A stretch of DNA of 64,000 bases, from positions 11,842,001-11,906,000 of the forward strand of contig NC_053202.1 in the NCBI RefSeq assembly GCF_905163445.1. The letters are read 5' to 3'. Position 1 is the stretch's first letter. Every line of letters starts with the position of its first letter. A model generated the notes under the pieces. That model worked only from the letters and a program-made list of their open reading frames with translations. It was not told where the DNA came from and did no database searches. A program made the position numbers and the translations under genes. This DNA comes from Pararge aegeria. Its lineage: Eukaryota; Arthropoda; Insecta; Lepidoptera; Nymphalidae. This document shows, one piece after another, positions 43,801-58,800 of the stretch.

Positions 43801-46800
43801 TACAACGTGGCCACTTCGCGGCTTTACAAGGATGCTGTCAAGCTGCAAAGGTAAATATTATTTCTTTCATAAAATTAAATTTAAAAAAAAAAACATATAA
43901 TGCCCTTTCGTATGATACTCATATTGAGGAAAATACTTTATTCGCTATTTTGTGGTAACGGCAACTTTGAATTTGAAGTTTGTCATTGTTTATAATATTC
44001 CACTAGTCGAGTCTTTTCATTTGATGATTATATGGAGGGAGTTGTGATAAAATATGTAATTCGCCATTTTTTGGGCTGCTGCCACGTGGGACCGATTAAC
44101 ACCGAACATAGTAAAGTACACTCCCGACTAATTCAATTACCAAATATAAGAAACAAAATCAAAATCGGTTCATCCGTTCGGGAAATATGGTATCAGACAC
44201 ACATACACGCACGCACGCACGCACGCACGCAAGCACGCACGCTCGCACGCACGCCAGGGGTAAAAAACTATATTTGTATTGTGTAATAGAACAGTTTGTT
44301 ACACTGGAAAAGCTAATTAATTAATAAATAAATGTTAACAGCGGTGTTTTGTTGCAGGTTAATGCAACAGCGCGTACAGGAGCTGTTAGACATCGTGCAG
44401 AGCTCTTCTAGCGATGACGAAAGCCTATCTTCCGTTAAAAATCATGCGCAAGCCGCCACGCCTCGTCCCAGGGGTAAGTTTATTCAGAGGACATGTGTTA
44501 AGCCATTTAAGCAATTATATATACATAATCATCAACCCATAACCGGGCTACCACAGACCCGGGTCTCCTGCAAGAATGAGAATGGTGGTGGATTTCACAC
44601 GCTCTTGAGAACATCATGGAGAACTCTCAGGCATGACTTTCCCTCACGATGTTTTCCTTCACCGTTAAAGCAAGTGATATTTAAATTATTTATGTAAGAA
44701 TATTTTTTTTTATAGGCAATAATGACTGTTGTAATGGCACTAGACAGTATTGGCGAATTTGACACTGTTTATTTTTTTATGAATTTTGTGTAACATTTAT
44801 AAAAAATTGCTTATGAAAAAATTAACAAATTAATGAACGCTAAAATACAATCTATATTTACATACACAACGTGTAACAGCATTACGAAATAATATTGAAG
44901 GATTTATAGGTATGTTTCATAAGGAATCAACCCATAAAAATATTAACTCAAACGGAGCATATTTATTTTTCCATAAAAACTAATAAATAAATAAATAAAT
45001 AAAATAACTATAAAATAAAATTTCACATTAAAATACAACTTACAAAAATTCAGAATCATATACCATTAAGGGTGTAAAAATCGCTTCATCAACGTAAATT
45101 TTATACTTGGAAAATGGGAATGATAATATGAATTGATAAAAGTAGACTAGGTCTCCAACTAATATTTTTATTTAACTCTGTGTCTTAGAGTACGACATGC
45201 ATAATAATTAACAATTATTTAGATGATATATATATATGTCATCTAAATTATATATATATACTAGCTGTTACCCGCGACTTCGTCTGCGTTTGATTTTGTT
45301 TTTATCGTATTCAGTATCGCTAAGCCTTAAATGAGTACATGTGACTGTCAATTAATTATAGACAAATAATTTGCAATAAAATAAAATTGCGACTATAATG
45401 AAATATCTAAGCTATCCTATCTCTTAAGTTGGACCAGACTGCTCACGGTGTGCCAATTTAATTTAAAATCGGTTAAGTAGTTTAGGAGTCCATCGCGGAC
45501 AAACATCGTGACAGGAGATTTATATATATTAAGATAATCTAAATGTATATTATAGATATATAGTGTTTATGTATATATAGGTATATATATTTATTTATAT
45601 GCACCACCTAACTCTCTTCTTGAGCTGTGTTTTGCGCCTTTTGGTTGCCTGGAAGAGATCGCTTAGCGATAAGGCCGCCAAATTGTATACTTTTCGTTAA
45701 ATCTTTAGTTACAACTTTTATATATGTTTATGTGGTGTACAATAAAAGTATATTCATTCATACAATGCATACACATATTAAAAAACTGAAAACAATATTT
45801 TATAATCGTTGAGTCATTTTGATCCGTTTTTCAATTATTTTCAATCATTCTATTATCAATTCCATCTTCATTATGAGTTTCACAGTTTATAAACGTTACC
45901 AATATTTTATGGAGCACTAGCACAAATGAGTAACAGTCTATACACTAGACGGTCAGCTGATGCGAACTATAGGCGCCGCCACTTAATCCCTACTCCGCGG
46001 CCGACCGTCACGCGACATGCACACCCAGGCGGAAAAGTTTGAGATTATGTAATAAAAGTTTCATTTAAAAAAAAAAACAATTCCAGGTCGACCTCGCATC
46101 AACCCGCTACCGGCATCCGCAGCCTCGCCCACCATGTCGCCCGTCGTGCCCAAGTCCAACGTGCCGCTGAAGAAGAAATTGCACTTCATATCCAAGCAGC
46201 TGGTGGAGTTCACGTGCTCCGACGGCCGCCAGCCCATGTTGCTGTTCATGGAGAAGCCGAGCAAGAAACTGTACCCGGAGTACTACAACGTGATCGAGCG
46301 CCCCATCGACATGCTGACCATCGAGGCTAATATTAAAGTATGTTTCTTTTTACTTCACTTTAACTGCAAACCACAAAAAAAAAACAAAATAAAAAAATTT
46401 GGGCGGTAAAAAAAGTACGGCCTTATCACTTGGTAGCGATGTCTTCCAATGGCGGTACAACCATAGAAGTCGAAAAGCCCGGCTTTAATACAGTGGCGTG
46501 CATAGAGGGTATGCACACGGTATGTAGATGAAATAAAATGAAGAAAATATATCCAGTAAGAGTTATAAAGGTATATATTATATTGTAAGTTTATTATATG
46601 TATATGTTATATATCGATATCTATAGGTATATATAAAAATCAATGCCACTTTTCGTTGTAATTTTATAACTTGAGAACGGGCTCACGTACCCAAACCAAA
46701 TGTTTAGGCTTTGTTCGGACTATTAAATAGATGGTTGGTCAAAATCGATTGAGCGGTTCTTCATTTAACATATTTTTAACTAATATATTCAAAAAATGGC

Positions 46801-49800
46801 GAATCATTTTGTTAATGGGGCTAATTGACAAATTTAAATTTCAGATGGGGATTGTGCTGTCAAATTGGAACTTTTTTCAGTGTTGACAGTATCAGCATGT
46901 TGTTATGTCATTCATGCGGTCATTAAAGTAAACCTAAAAAGTAGAAAATAAATAGTAGTTTAAAAAAACTAAAAAAACACGCTTTCTATAGAAAACTGTA
47001 CTAAAAAATAGAAAATAATTTTTTATAAATTTAAATTAAGAGTAGTGTTAAAAATTTCAATAAATATAATTTAATATGGACCCAGGCCTCACTTCCGATA
47101 GGGTATGGCGGTCTTGGAATTCGCAAAATTTCAAGTGTTTCGCTGCCAGCTTTTCTTTCCTCTGTGTACAGTACACACATTCTTTTTCAAAAAATTATAT
47201 CCAATTCTTTGGGTTCCATAGAAGTGTCATACTTGGCAGAGGCAAGAAATAGTTGGTCTGCTCTTAGTCCCAGTATTTTTCCGGTTTCTTTTTCTTCACA
47301 GAGACAGTGGGACGACATTATTTGCAAAAAAAACTTTTGACACACTTTTAGACCAAATGCCATCTAAAAGAGACCGTGCTCGTCTTCTTGCTCTCTCTGC
47401 TAAGGAGTCCGGCTACTGGCTACATGCTCTCCCTTCAGCTAACCTGGGCACTATGTTAGACCACACCACTCTATCGGTGGTCATTGGTCTTAGGCTTGGC
47501 GCCTCTATAATTCAGCCTCATCGATGCCACTGCGGTGACAGCGTTGACACCTACGGTCACCATGGACTCTCCTGTTCAAGAAGCGCTGGTCGCTTCTCTC
47601 GCCATAGCACCATCAACGACATCATCCGACGTTCTCTAGCTACCGCTCACGTACCATCTGTATTAGAACCTATTGGTTTGGCGCGGAGCGATGGCAAGAG
47701 ACCTGATGGTATGACGCTCATACCTTGGAGGCTTGGAAGGTCACTTCTGTGGGATGCAACTTGTGTTGATACCCTAGCTGCATCACACATCCAGGCCACT
47801 TCGTCAATGGTAGGTGCGGCTGCTTCCAGTGCCGAGCAGGCCAAGAGGCGTAAATATGAAAACCTGGATAGCAGCTTCATTTTTGTGCCTTTTGGAGTAG
47901 AGACTTTGGGACCGTGGGGTCCGGAGGCAAGAGCCCTTTTCAAAGAATTATCGAAAAGGGTTATCGAGTCTACCGGTGATCCTAGAGCGGGCAGTTACCT
48001 TGGCCAACGAATTAGTTTGGCCATCCAGAGGGGCAATGCTGCCAGCATCTTAGGAACTGTGCCTCGCTGCGGTGGTTTCGAGGACGTTTTAGATTTTATT
48101 TAGTTTTTAAATAGTTTATTTTAGGTTATAGTTATGTATTAATAAAAATTATAATTTAAATTATACAAATATATAAATAAAATATATATATAAATATATT
48201 TAATAATAGTGGGAATAAAAAAAAAATATTTAAAAAAAAGCGTGGGGTGCTTTTTAAGATATTATCAAAATGATAATCAGTCTACTCATATCTGTCAATA
48301 AAATATTTATAACTATTGACACCATGCACCCCACGCTTTTTGTAATCATAATTCGTGTGCGGACCTTAATCGTAGTGTTTTTCAAAGATGAGTTGATATT
48401 TGTCATTTGGCACAACATCAACTGCCTTATATAGGCCTTATAAAGAGTCAAATACAGTCCTATATGTAACCGGGCTTGCTCTCATTCAAGACCCTAGGAA
48501 CGCCACTGCTTTCAGGCAACCTTAGGATTGGGAAAACAAAGAGAAGAAATAATAATAATAATTATTATCTTTATTGAAAGGTATAAACCTAGTTTTTAGA
48601 ATATAAAAAGATAAATTAAATAACAAAATTATAATAATAAGTAACAGTATTGCAATATATAAAAATATTGCAAAGTCACGTCCGTCATAATAATTACATA
48701 ATTCGTCATAGTTTATGGGTTATCTTATACCTAAACTTTACAAAATCACTACAGTTTATTTTCTATTCGCTTCATGGTGCACCGAAAGCCAGTGCTTGAA
48801 AATCGAGCAGTCCAGACCCTCTGCCAACGTGCTTAGGATTTCATTATCGGAGGCTCGCAAACGACTCCAAAATGTTGCGATACGCGATCTCATGATCGCA
48901 AAGAAATCCGGTACTCTGGCCCTAGCGAACATGTCCGACGCGCTGCAGTATCTTGGCAACTTGTTATTGTTATTACAAACATATGTACTTACAAATAATT
49001 ACACATTAATGCTTTTTATTTAAGTACTATCCCGGGTACTATAATTTCTATAATACTATAATTTCCCAATCTTTTCTGGTCTGGTCTGGTCTGGTGGGAG
49101 GCTTCGGCCGTGGCTTGTTACCACACTACCGACAAAGAAGTGTCGCTAAGCTATTTAAGGTTACGGTGCGATGTCGCGTATAAACCGATTAAGAGTATGG
49201 GTTGAATATACCTGCCATGTTTCCTAGCAGACAAAAATTTCAACGTTGAACTCGCTAACTCAGAAACATGCATTGAATCCTTCGGTTCAGTTTTCTTTAA
49301 CATTTCGCTTACACCCTTGATGACATACAATGTTTATTTATATTATATTTTGTATCGATTAAACAATTTAAAATAAATAAATAAATTTTAGAAAGATGTA
49401 TGTTAAAAATAATTAATAAAATTAAAACAAATCAAAATGACATCAAACAAATTAAAATTATATATAAAAAAAAAATAAGATTAATCCCTCAATACTGTCT
49501 TATCCTTCTAGAACGACCGCTACAACTCGATAGAGGAAATGACATCCGACTTCCGGCTGATGTTCTCGAACTGCCGCCAGTTCAACGAGGAGGGTTCCAT
49601 GATATACGAAGACGCGAACCTTCTAGAGCGCGTCATGAACGAGAAACTCAAAGAGCTGACAAGCGCAAACTATGAAAGGAAGCCTCCGTTGAAAACGTTC
49701 AAAGCGGCGAAATCTAAGCAGCTGTCGCCATTTGAGCAGAAGTTGAGGACTCTGTATGATGCTATTCGGGATTATAGAGATCCTAAAGGTGAGTGAGCTT

Positions 49801-52800
49801 TTTATAACTTTATAATTTTTTAGTTTTTTTTTTGCACGTTTTTACATTTAAAAAAAGTAATATTCAACAATTTGCGGTAGTGCTGAACAATATCGGCTTT
49901 GAATTTGTAAAAAGTGATGTCATAGAATCCACGAAATTGTTTTTAATTTTATTTTTATTATCATTTACACAGACGTTTCACGGAATATCGTAAATCTACC
50001 CAACTTTAATTGACTTTCGTTTACTTTGTCTATGTCACTGACACTTGACACTTTTCAGTCAGACAACCACAGGTTTTTTTGAAATTGTACTCCACCTACC
50101 TGATGGGACCTATCTACTTACGAGAAAATAGCTAGTGACATTTTTAGGTTCACATTGTTTCGTATAGATTTTCAGTACTTCGGTAAGACGAGATTGGGTA
50201 ATCATACCATTGTATTATAAAGATCATAAGGAACAAATCAACATGCGATTCATTAATATACGTCAATTTTTTGTGGGTCTATTCCACATAACGATTGTCT
50301 CATTTAATTTTATGGTTTCTCTTACCCAATCGCCCCTCTAATATTCTAACCCCTCTTCCAGTTAATCGACAACTTGCCCTAATTTTCATGAAGCTACCAA
50401 ACAAAAGCGAATATCCCGATTACTATGAGCTCATAAAGAACCCCATAGACATGGAGAAGATAGCCCATAAACTCAAGAACGGGCTATACACCGCCGTGAA
50501 CGAGCTGGCTTCGGATTTCATACTGATGTTCGACAATGCGTGCAAATATAACGAACCGGACTCGCAGATTTACAAGGACGCGTTGATATTGCAACGTGTG
50601 TGCTTGCAGACTAAACAGATGCTGCGGTAAGTTGGAGACCCAACCCAAGTTGTTCTTTGTGACAGAGTTCGTCCGGGGAAGTACTACCGCCATTTTTAGT
50701 AAATATCTGGAAATAGTCAATTGTCAATGTCAGTGGTGACAGTGGACGTAAATTTATTGGCATCTGACAGCTCAATTGTCAATGTCAAGGGGACTCCAAA
50801 TAACGGACCAGATATGGTCGTTTGGGATAAGAGCGCGTCCGCTCGTTAAAAAATAATGAATGAATACACTTTTATTGTACACCACACACAGAAAATTCAC
50901 AAAATACATTACAGAGCGTTGAGGTAGAAGGTACAATTTAGCGGCTTTTTGGCTATATATCGATATTTTCCAGGCAACCAAGTAGTTTTCGGGGATAATC
51001 GAATTCGGGTAATATATTGTATACATAATAAATAACTAGTCTATTTTATTTTGTGTTAAGTGTATATACACAAAACACAAATAAAATAGACCATGGACCA
51101 AGACTGAATAAGAAAGAACCTGGGTACGGCGACAAGCTCAGGTTGATGGACAAATGATGGTGCTTTGTAATATGTGTTCCATGCATGCCGTTTTTATCCT
51201 CTTAAAGGCAACGGTTTTCCACAAACCATATGTCCGTCAACAGTGGCACAGAGAGTATGCTTAGGGTATGCAGATGAAAGAAAATGGTTTTTATAACTCT
51301 TACAATGCCTATCCTTAAGTTTTTTATAACTCTTACTGGATTTTCTTCATTTTATATCATCTGCATACCCTCCATGGCCCCCACTGTCCGTCAATTATTG
51401 CCATAAAAAATATATTTACTAATGACCTTGGGTTAAGACAGAATTAATTCCAGACAATGACCTATGTGTTTACTGTTATTTATTAAAGAAATAACCAAAT
51501 CTATAAAATACTAGTTGATTTAAAGTCCTATCCTGTGTCTGTAGCAAAGATGAAATCTATATTTAAGAGACCAAAAAAAAAAAAATTTTGTGTTTCAAGT
51601 GCCGCAGAAACGGTGGGAGCCACATATACAATTAATATTAAGATATTGCATATTAATTTATAACTTCTTAAGTACATACATATTTTAAAGATTTACATAT
51701 CTTTTGGCAATGGGTTTTTGTATCGGCCCTGTTGCCTAATGCGCTAGTAAATAAATAAATAAGTTCACACACGATTTATTTTATTTGTTCAGGGAAGATG
51801 ACGACGCCATACCGGATGTACCGGCCGCGGTGCAGGAACTACTTCTAAACCTGTTTACCACAATCTACAACCACCAAGATGAAGAGGGCAGGTATGACTA
51901 AAAAAATTAGAGCACTTCGTACATGCATGAAAGCACTACCTACCGAAGCGGTGGCATCAATGAAGTGGTGACAGCCTAGTTTGTAAGACTATATCTTCTC
52001 GGAGTTTGTGCGTTTTAAGCAATTAAATATCACTAAAGCTCGGCGCCCATTCTCCGAATATAAAATAAAATGAAATAAAATCAGTAAATTCTTTATGCGT
52101 TGCGTCAGAAGCTAAACTTTTCTTTTTTCTTTTTAATTTTATTTATTTATTTTGTGTTTTTAACTACGCTTAGAGGAAATTTCAATTTTATAAATTTAAA
52201 ATGCTGAGAAACATTTTCGGAACTGACAGCATTTGAATCTGCGACTTTCTGGTAATCGCGGCCTGAGCGCTTTGACCACTAAGCTCCGACTGTTTATTAT
52301 TATTTGCTTTGATATCAGTATTTACAGCGACTGTAGCGCCATCTAGTAGGAAACTTTGCAGGATCGAAACGGCAAAGAATCTGAAAATTATTATATGCAT
52401 TTTATATTCATACAATTTTCTTTTTTCCTTCAGATGCTACTCTGACAGTATGGCAGAGTTGCCGGAGCATGATGAAGCGACAAACGGGCAGAAAGTGAGA
52501 GCCATTTCTCTGGATCTCGTTAAGCGGAGGCTCGATAAAGGCCTCTACAAACGGCTTGATCACTTCCAACAGGACATTTTTGCTGTGTTCGAACGGTAAC
52601 TATATGATAAACTAATCCCCGTTTTCACTAAACCTAAGAATTGCCTTAATTAATTGATTTAGGTGATTCCTAGAGAAAATAAAACTTTTCACGAACTATT
52701 ATGTGATGTCTAAAGTTACGACATCGATTCGGCCAATCGTAACGTTTAGGGGGCTCTTAAACTGACAATTACTGACAGATGAAGAAAATATTAATTCGGA

Positions 52801-55800
52801 TTTTTTTTTTAATACCATAAATCCATACGAAAAAAGTAGAGTAAGATAATACAAACAGATAATATCACACCAGTAGTTTAAGAGTTTATCAAACACAAAT
52901 AAATAAACATACAAATCTTTTCTCTTCGTAAAATTACTGATAGGTACTAGATTACTAATTAATAGATAATATATTAGCGACTTTTGATTTTCTGTTCAAA
53001 GTTTTATTTTCAAAATAAATATAACATACATTTTTGACCAACTCCCTGCCGCAATGGTGAGCGCTGTGAATTTAAGTAGGAGAGCGGGGGCAATTTGGGC
53101 ATTTATAATTTCTGAATTGTCTCTGGTCTGGTCTGGTGGGAGGGAGGCTTTGGCCCGTGGCTAGTTACCAACCTACCTACAAAGACGTTACATTACATTA
53201 TTTAATGTTACATTTATAATTTTTTAAATTAAATAATTAATTTATGGATTTAAAAACATAAGTTAGACATCGTATAGTAAGAAAACCGATTTTATTGGGG
53301 ATGCTCAAAATAAAAAAAATCATTTACGGAATAAAAGAATTAATTAAGCATTATTTATTTTTTAATATTTAAGTAAATTCATTTTAATTTTCAGTGTAGT
53401 AGTGTATAAAATATGGCAGATGGTTAAATATTTTTTAAAGACATTGTAACTTTTCATGTAGAGTGCTAATTTTGAGGGGGCATTTAATTTATTTTTAGTT
53501 TTATCCGGAAAACGCCGTTCTTTTTATATGGACGCATCAGGATGTTTAATTTTTTGATATAAGATTACACGTATGTGCTTTTTTGTAATATAAATAGGTA
53601 CTGTACATTTGTACTATTCTTTTACTTTAGGAAATACCACCTTAAAACAATATATAAACAGTTAAATCTATACGAATATTAGTAAGATTATGTCTTTTTT
53701 AGCGCTCGCCGGTTATCCCGTACAGACAGTCAAATCTTCGAAGATTCCGTCGAACTGCAGTCATACTTCATCGAACAACGTGACATTCTCTGCCGTAACA
53801 CCCTAACTTCCCCGGCCCTGACTTTTACGAGGGACACTATATCGACCAGCGTTGAACTGGTAAAGCAATGCAAACTGCTTCAAGAAAACGACGAGGAAGA
53901 TGAGACCAGGTTTGCACTCATTTTCCCCCTTTCACTCCTTTTTGCCTTGTTACCCCTTAAAACACTTTCATTAGATACCACCAAACACTTTGTCTTCATC
54001 GGCCTTGGCATTTACATGTGTATTGATTTGCATTGAACTCTTAAAGCGACCTGATTCAAGATGAGGTAGTACCAGGTCTGTGCCTTAATTGAACTTGCAT
54101 TATGCCTGGTACTTTCCTCGTTTATTCGTATTACTCGTAAAGGATTGCAAACAGCTTCAGCAGAAGAACGACGAAGATGAGTCCGGTTCTGTATCTCAAT
54201 TTTCTTTAACCTTCACGCCTCCACCTGCTTTCGGAACACAGAAAATTCGTTACTTCAAGCCTATCCCTTATTCCTCTTAACTCCTTTTTCCTCTTTACGC
54301 CTTGCGAACCCACTCTTTCATCACCCAACATGCTGTACCTCAAGTAACATCACCAAGTTCAATGCGCTTCATTTTGTCATAGATCTAGCACAGAAGAATC
54401 CATGAGTTCAAGCGGGGCGCCTCCGCCCAGCCAGTACGCAAAGGGCGACTTCGTGTACATTCAGCCCGAAAAGGGGAACAAGGAGCCCTCCATCGTGCAG
54501 ATTGAGCGTCTATGGACAAACTCCGACAACGTGCACATGGTGTACTCCAACGTGTACTTCCGGTATGTAGCTTTTTTTTAATACTTGCCTGATAGTGTAA
54601 CCTGCATATCTAGAAAACGAGAGCCTTATCGACGGCCGATTGGCGCAGTTTGCAGCGATTCTGCTTTCTGAGTCCAAGGCCGTGGGTTCGATTCCCACTA
54701 CTGGAAAACGTTTCTGTGATGAGCATGAATGTTTTTTAGTGTCTGGGTGCTTAAATGTATACTCTAAGTATTTACGTATATTATTCATAAAAATATTCAT
54801 CAGTCATCTTAGTAGCTACGCTTACTTTGGGGCTAGATGGCGATGTATGTATTGTCGTAGTATATTTATTTATTTATTGCCTTACCGAAGCGGCTGGTAC
54901 CAGATCACAAAGAAAGGAACCATGCAAACCGTTGAAAATTATTTTTTTGAGGTTGTAATTGTCCATCTAACAAATATTTGATCAAATTCGACACAAATAA
55001 ATCACTGCCATCTCTTAGAACTACTACAGAACACGAATGAAGGTTGTTTGTTTAGAACTCGAAAAAAACTACCGACAGGTCGGGATAGCTTCAGTTTTCT
55101 GTTCAGTTAAATCGTACTATCAATTCGGCATTACGAGGTCAGCTCTTGTGCTCGTCTGGTGCTCTTTTAACGCTAAACATTTCTGATTCGCACCGCAAGG
55201 ATCTGGAATGCCCTTCCAGCTTCCATTTTCCCCAATACCTACAATATGAGTACCTTCAAATCAAGAGTAGTAGAGTAGCAATAGAGTAGTAGAGTAGAAT
55301 CATCTTCTAGGCAAGCGCACTCCACCTTAGGCAGTATGATAACTGACCATTAGGTGTGATGTGATAAAAAAAATAAAAAATGTCTATGCAATTTTGCTTT
55401 TTGTAACGCACAGTTTTATGATAAATCAAGACGTGCCGCTAAACGATTTAGTGTTCCGGTGCGATGTCGTGTAGAAGCCGATTAGGTGTATGACTACCAT
55501 ACACCCTAACAGGTTAGCCCGCTTAGACTGCAAAATCACTTCAATTGCTATCAAGTGCTAACCTGTAGTGGAATAAAGAATAAAAAAATCATACAATTGT
55601 TTTCCATCGGAGTGATATGATGGTGAGAGTTACATTCGGTTACTTAAAATTAAAGCTACGAGGTTTGTTAAAGATACCTTCACTGCCGGCAAGTTATATA
55701 AGAACCTGATAGTCTCCAATCGGGTACCGTACCTATGATTCAAAAGATCTTGCTTTTCCAAATCAACGTTTAACTCTCCTTATAAAAAAATCTTTAATAG

Positions 55801-58800
55801 AAGGCGCTTTTGTTCTTAACTTAATACTTAGATACAATTTTATTCCAAAAAAGTGACACGGTGCTGAGAAGTACATTCGGAAACTTGAAAATAAAGCTAA
55901 GAGAGTTTGAACTCCACTTTATAGCCATGGAGATTTTAATCAACCGGTTTTGTGTCGGCCTTGAACCAATTTTTTTACTTCAAGGTCACAAAAAAGACCA
56001 CTCGTCGAATTTTCCTTGCCTTCAGAAGGAAGACTAATTTTCGTATCTTCTTTTCCTATTTTTTTTATCCCACTGAAAATTAACCCTTGACTGCAATCAC
56101 ATCTGGTTGTAAGTGGAGATGGTAGCGGGCTAACCTGTTTGGGGTATTTATCTATGACAAAAGCGAAAAAGAATCTCCTTTTCATTCAGCGTTTCGAAGG
56201 TATCTCAATCTTTAGCCTAGTTTTGTTTTTATTTTATGTCCAGACCTCACGAGACGTTTCACGTGCGAACCCGGAAGTTCCTCCAGCAAGAAGTATTCAA
56301 GACGGAAGCGCATCGCACGGTTCCGTTGGACCAAGTCATCGGCCGCTGCTACGTTATGAACGTCAAAAAGTACTTCAAGTTTAGGCCGGAAGGTAAGGAT
56401 TTGTAAGCTTATTATTTACTAGCAAACTTAACTTAACGTAATATAGACGTAAACTCCCCTCCCGCACCATTTTTTTATACCAATTTAATTTTCATTTATC
56501 TTCTTAACTATGTGTTCAATAATATGCCAAGCAAGGTTTATCGACATAATATTGCATGTATTTTGTTTTTTGTAAGGATTAATATTAAAAGACATCAATC
56601 CTTATAATGACGGTTCAAAATAATCTAATTTTAGTTTTTTGCAATAAAAATACGTTTGTTTATAAATTATAGGATATGGTTTCGAAGACTCTTATAAAGG
56701 TTCTGATAAAATTGCATTTCTTTTGTTCTAGGTTACCTGAACAAGGACGTGTATGTTTGCGAGAGTCGTTACAACAGCAAGAATCGTTGGTTCAAGAAGA
56801 TCAAAGTGTGGGAGGGCGCTGAAAAGGAAGCCACTCTCACTCCTAGAGAGGTATTTTTTTTACCTATTAAACTTTACTTTTTAGGTTTCTGCCTTTTACC
56901 ACAAAGGTACCAGCGGGTACCCTATTACAGAGCCTCTGCTATCCTGTCCGTCTATCTGTCGGCAAAGTGTTTATGATACTTAATAGCGACCCTTAATTTC
57001 TCAAATTAACCGCGTTCTAATAAATAAACTTTCATCCCCTATGTGGGGGAAATTTATGTTAATCCTGGAAATGTGTTTACCATTCTAATTGTCAACCTAA
57101 TTACCAATTTCCAGCGATATTTTATTTGGAGAAATATAGACTTTCATTTCCTATTTTATAAAATTTAAGGTGTATAGTCTGTCTCAAGAATTGGGCTACC
57201 AAACAATCAAGCAAAAAACGAAGACTTTTCTTGGTACAAAAAGTACAAAAATTAAAAACACATCTTATTTTTAAACTAAACCTACTTTATAAGCTCTTTA
57301 GACGACTGCCTGTATGCTAGTGACTTCACCATCTATACTTATAGTTTAGATATACATAGTATTTTATATTCATCAGTGTACTTTTTTTTAAGGTACCATT
57401 AGAGCCTAACAGGACAGTATCAGTGTTCCGGGAACGTGTTGAAAAGCATAAGGATGAGCTTGCTGAACTCGAGGTGTTGGAGAATGTTCAGGAGAAGGAG
57501 AGACCCGTGAGTTGCTTGCTGATTGCTCAACTAACCAAGTTTAGTTTTGATATACATATACTAATCTCATTTGTTTATTTATTATGACTGCGGTATAATG
57601 AATTTAAAATTTGGCACCTTGTGTAAATCATAAGACTGAAATTAAATGACCTTGACCTTGAGATTAGGTCTACCCAAAACCTTACAGAAAACACGACTAT
57701 AGCCTTATAGTTAAGGCTTCATTTGGTAGATACTTTTTTGGGATTGAAAAAGGTCACAGGGAGATTTATGGAGAGATAGTTATTATCATGGATTGTCTTA
57801 ATAGTCATTAGAAAAATGTTGGCTTCGCTTCGAGGTTTTCATCTTGGATTTTGATGCTAGTACTAATTAACTATTTTCGCCGTAGATTTTTAAGGGTATT
57901 CTCAAAAATATTGTTGTCCTCGTGGATTTTGTAACTAGGTCAAGCTCATCGCTTACCGTTTACGCAACACCTATTCCTTCCTGTCTTTATGATTCTTTTT
58001 GCTGTGTTTACATGTGAATATTATTATTATTTTATTTGGTGAATGTTACGGTCACTCGTCATCGATATACATATAAGTTAATGTATAATATATTGTACAA
58101 GTTTATTACTGTATATGGTATAAATATATATGTTGTTAGTTTCCTTAATAAATAAATAAAATATAAATAAATATAGCCGACCAAGGAGGTGCTAAGAGAG
58201 ATTGTTGTCGTCGTGTACTTTTATGTTTTACTTGTTTCAGGATGTGGTAATGTACAATCCTTTGGGCACAGACGATGAGAACACCTACTACGAGCAGTAC
58301 AACACGGTGTGCTCCGGCGTCATCAAGACCGGCGACTACGTGTACGTGGTGACGGATGGCGGCAAGCAGATGATCGCGCAAGTCGACACCATCTGGGAGA
58401 CGGCCGAGTATGTTTTAAAACATTAATCTTTAGTAACTAAAAATGTTCGCTACATCCAATTCGGGCTCGCACCTGAAATTTTTCATTAATAAATAAATAA
58501 ATATACTTCGACAATAAATACATCGCCATCCAGCCTCAAAGTAAGCGTAGCTTGTGTTATGGGTACTAAGATGACTGATGAATAATATCAGAAATATACA
58601 TTTATATTTTTAAGCACCCAGACACATAAAAACATTCATGCTCATCACACAAACGTTTTCCAGTAGTGGGAACTGTTGAATATTTTTATGAAATACTTAT
58701 AAAAACCCAGACACTGAAAAAAATTCATGTTAGTAACACAAACATTGTCCAGTTGTGGGAATCGAACCCATGACCTTGGATTCAGAAAGCAAGGTCGCTG

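Noticed and set aside
47357..48103. 248-codon frame as a host gene
   Set aside because: The sequence is a retrotransposon reverse-transcriptase C-terminal region, frameshifted from its upstream part and lying in an intron.
48255..48451. 65-codon minus-strand frame between MITE ends
   Set aside because: AT-rich chance frame covering a MITE; no homology.
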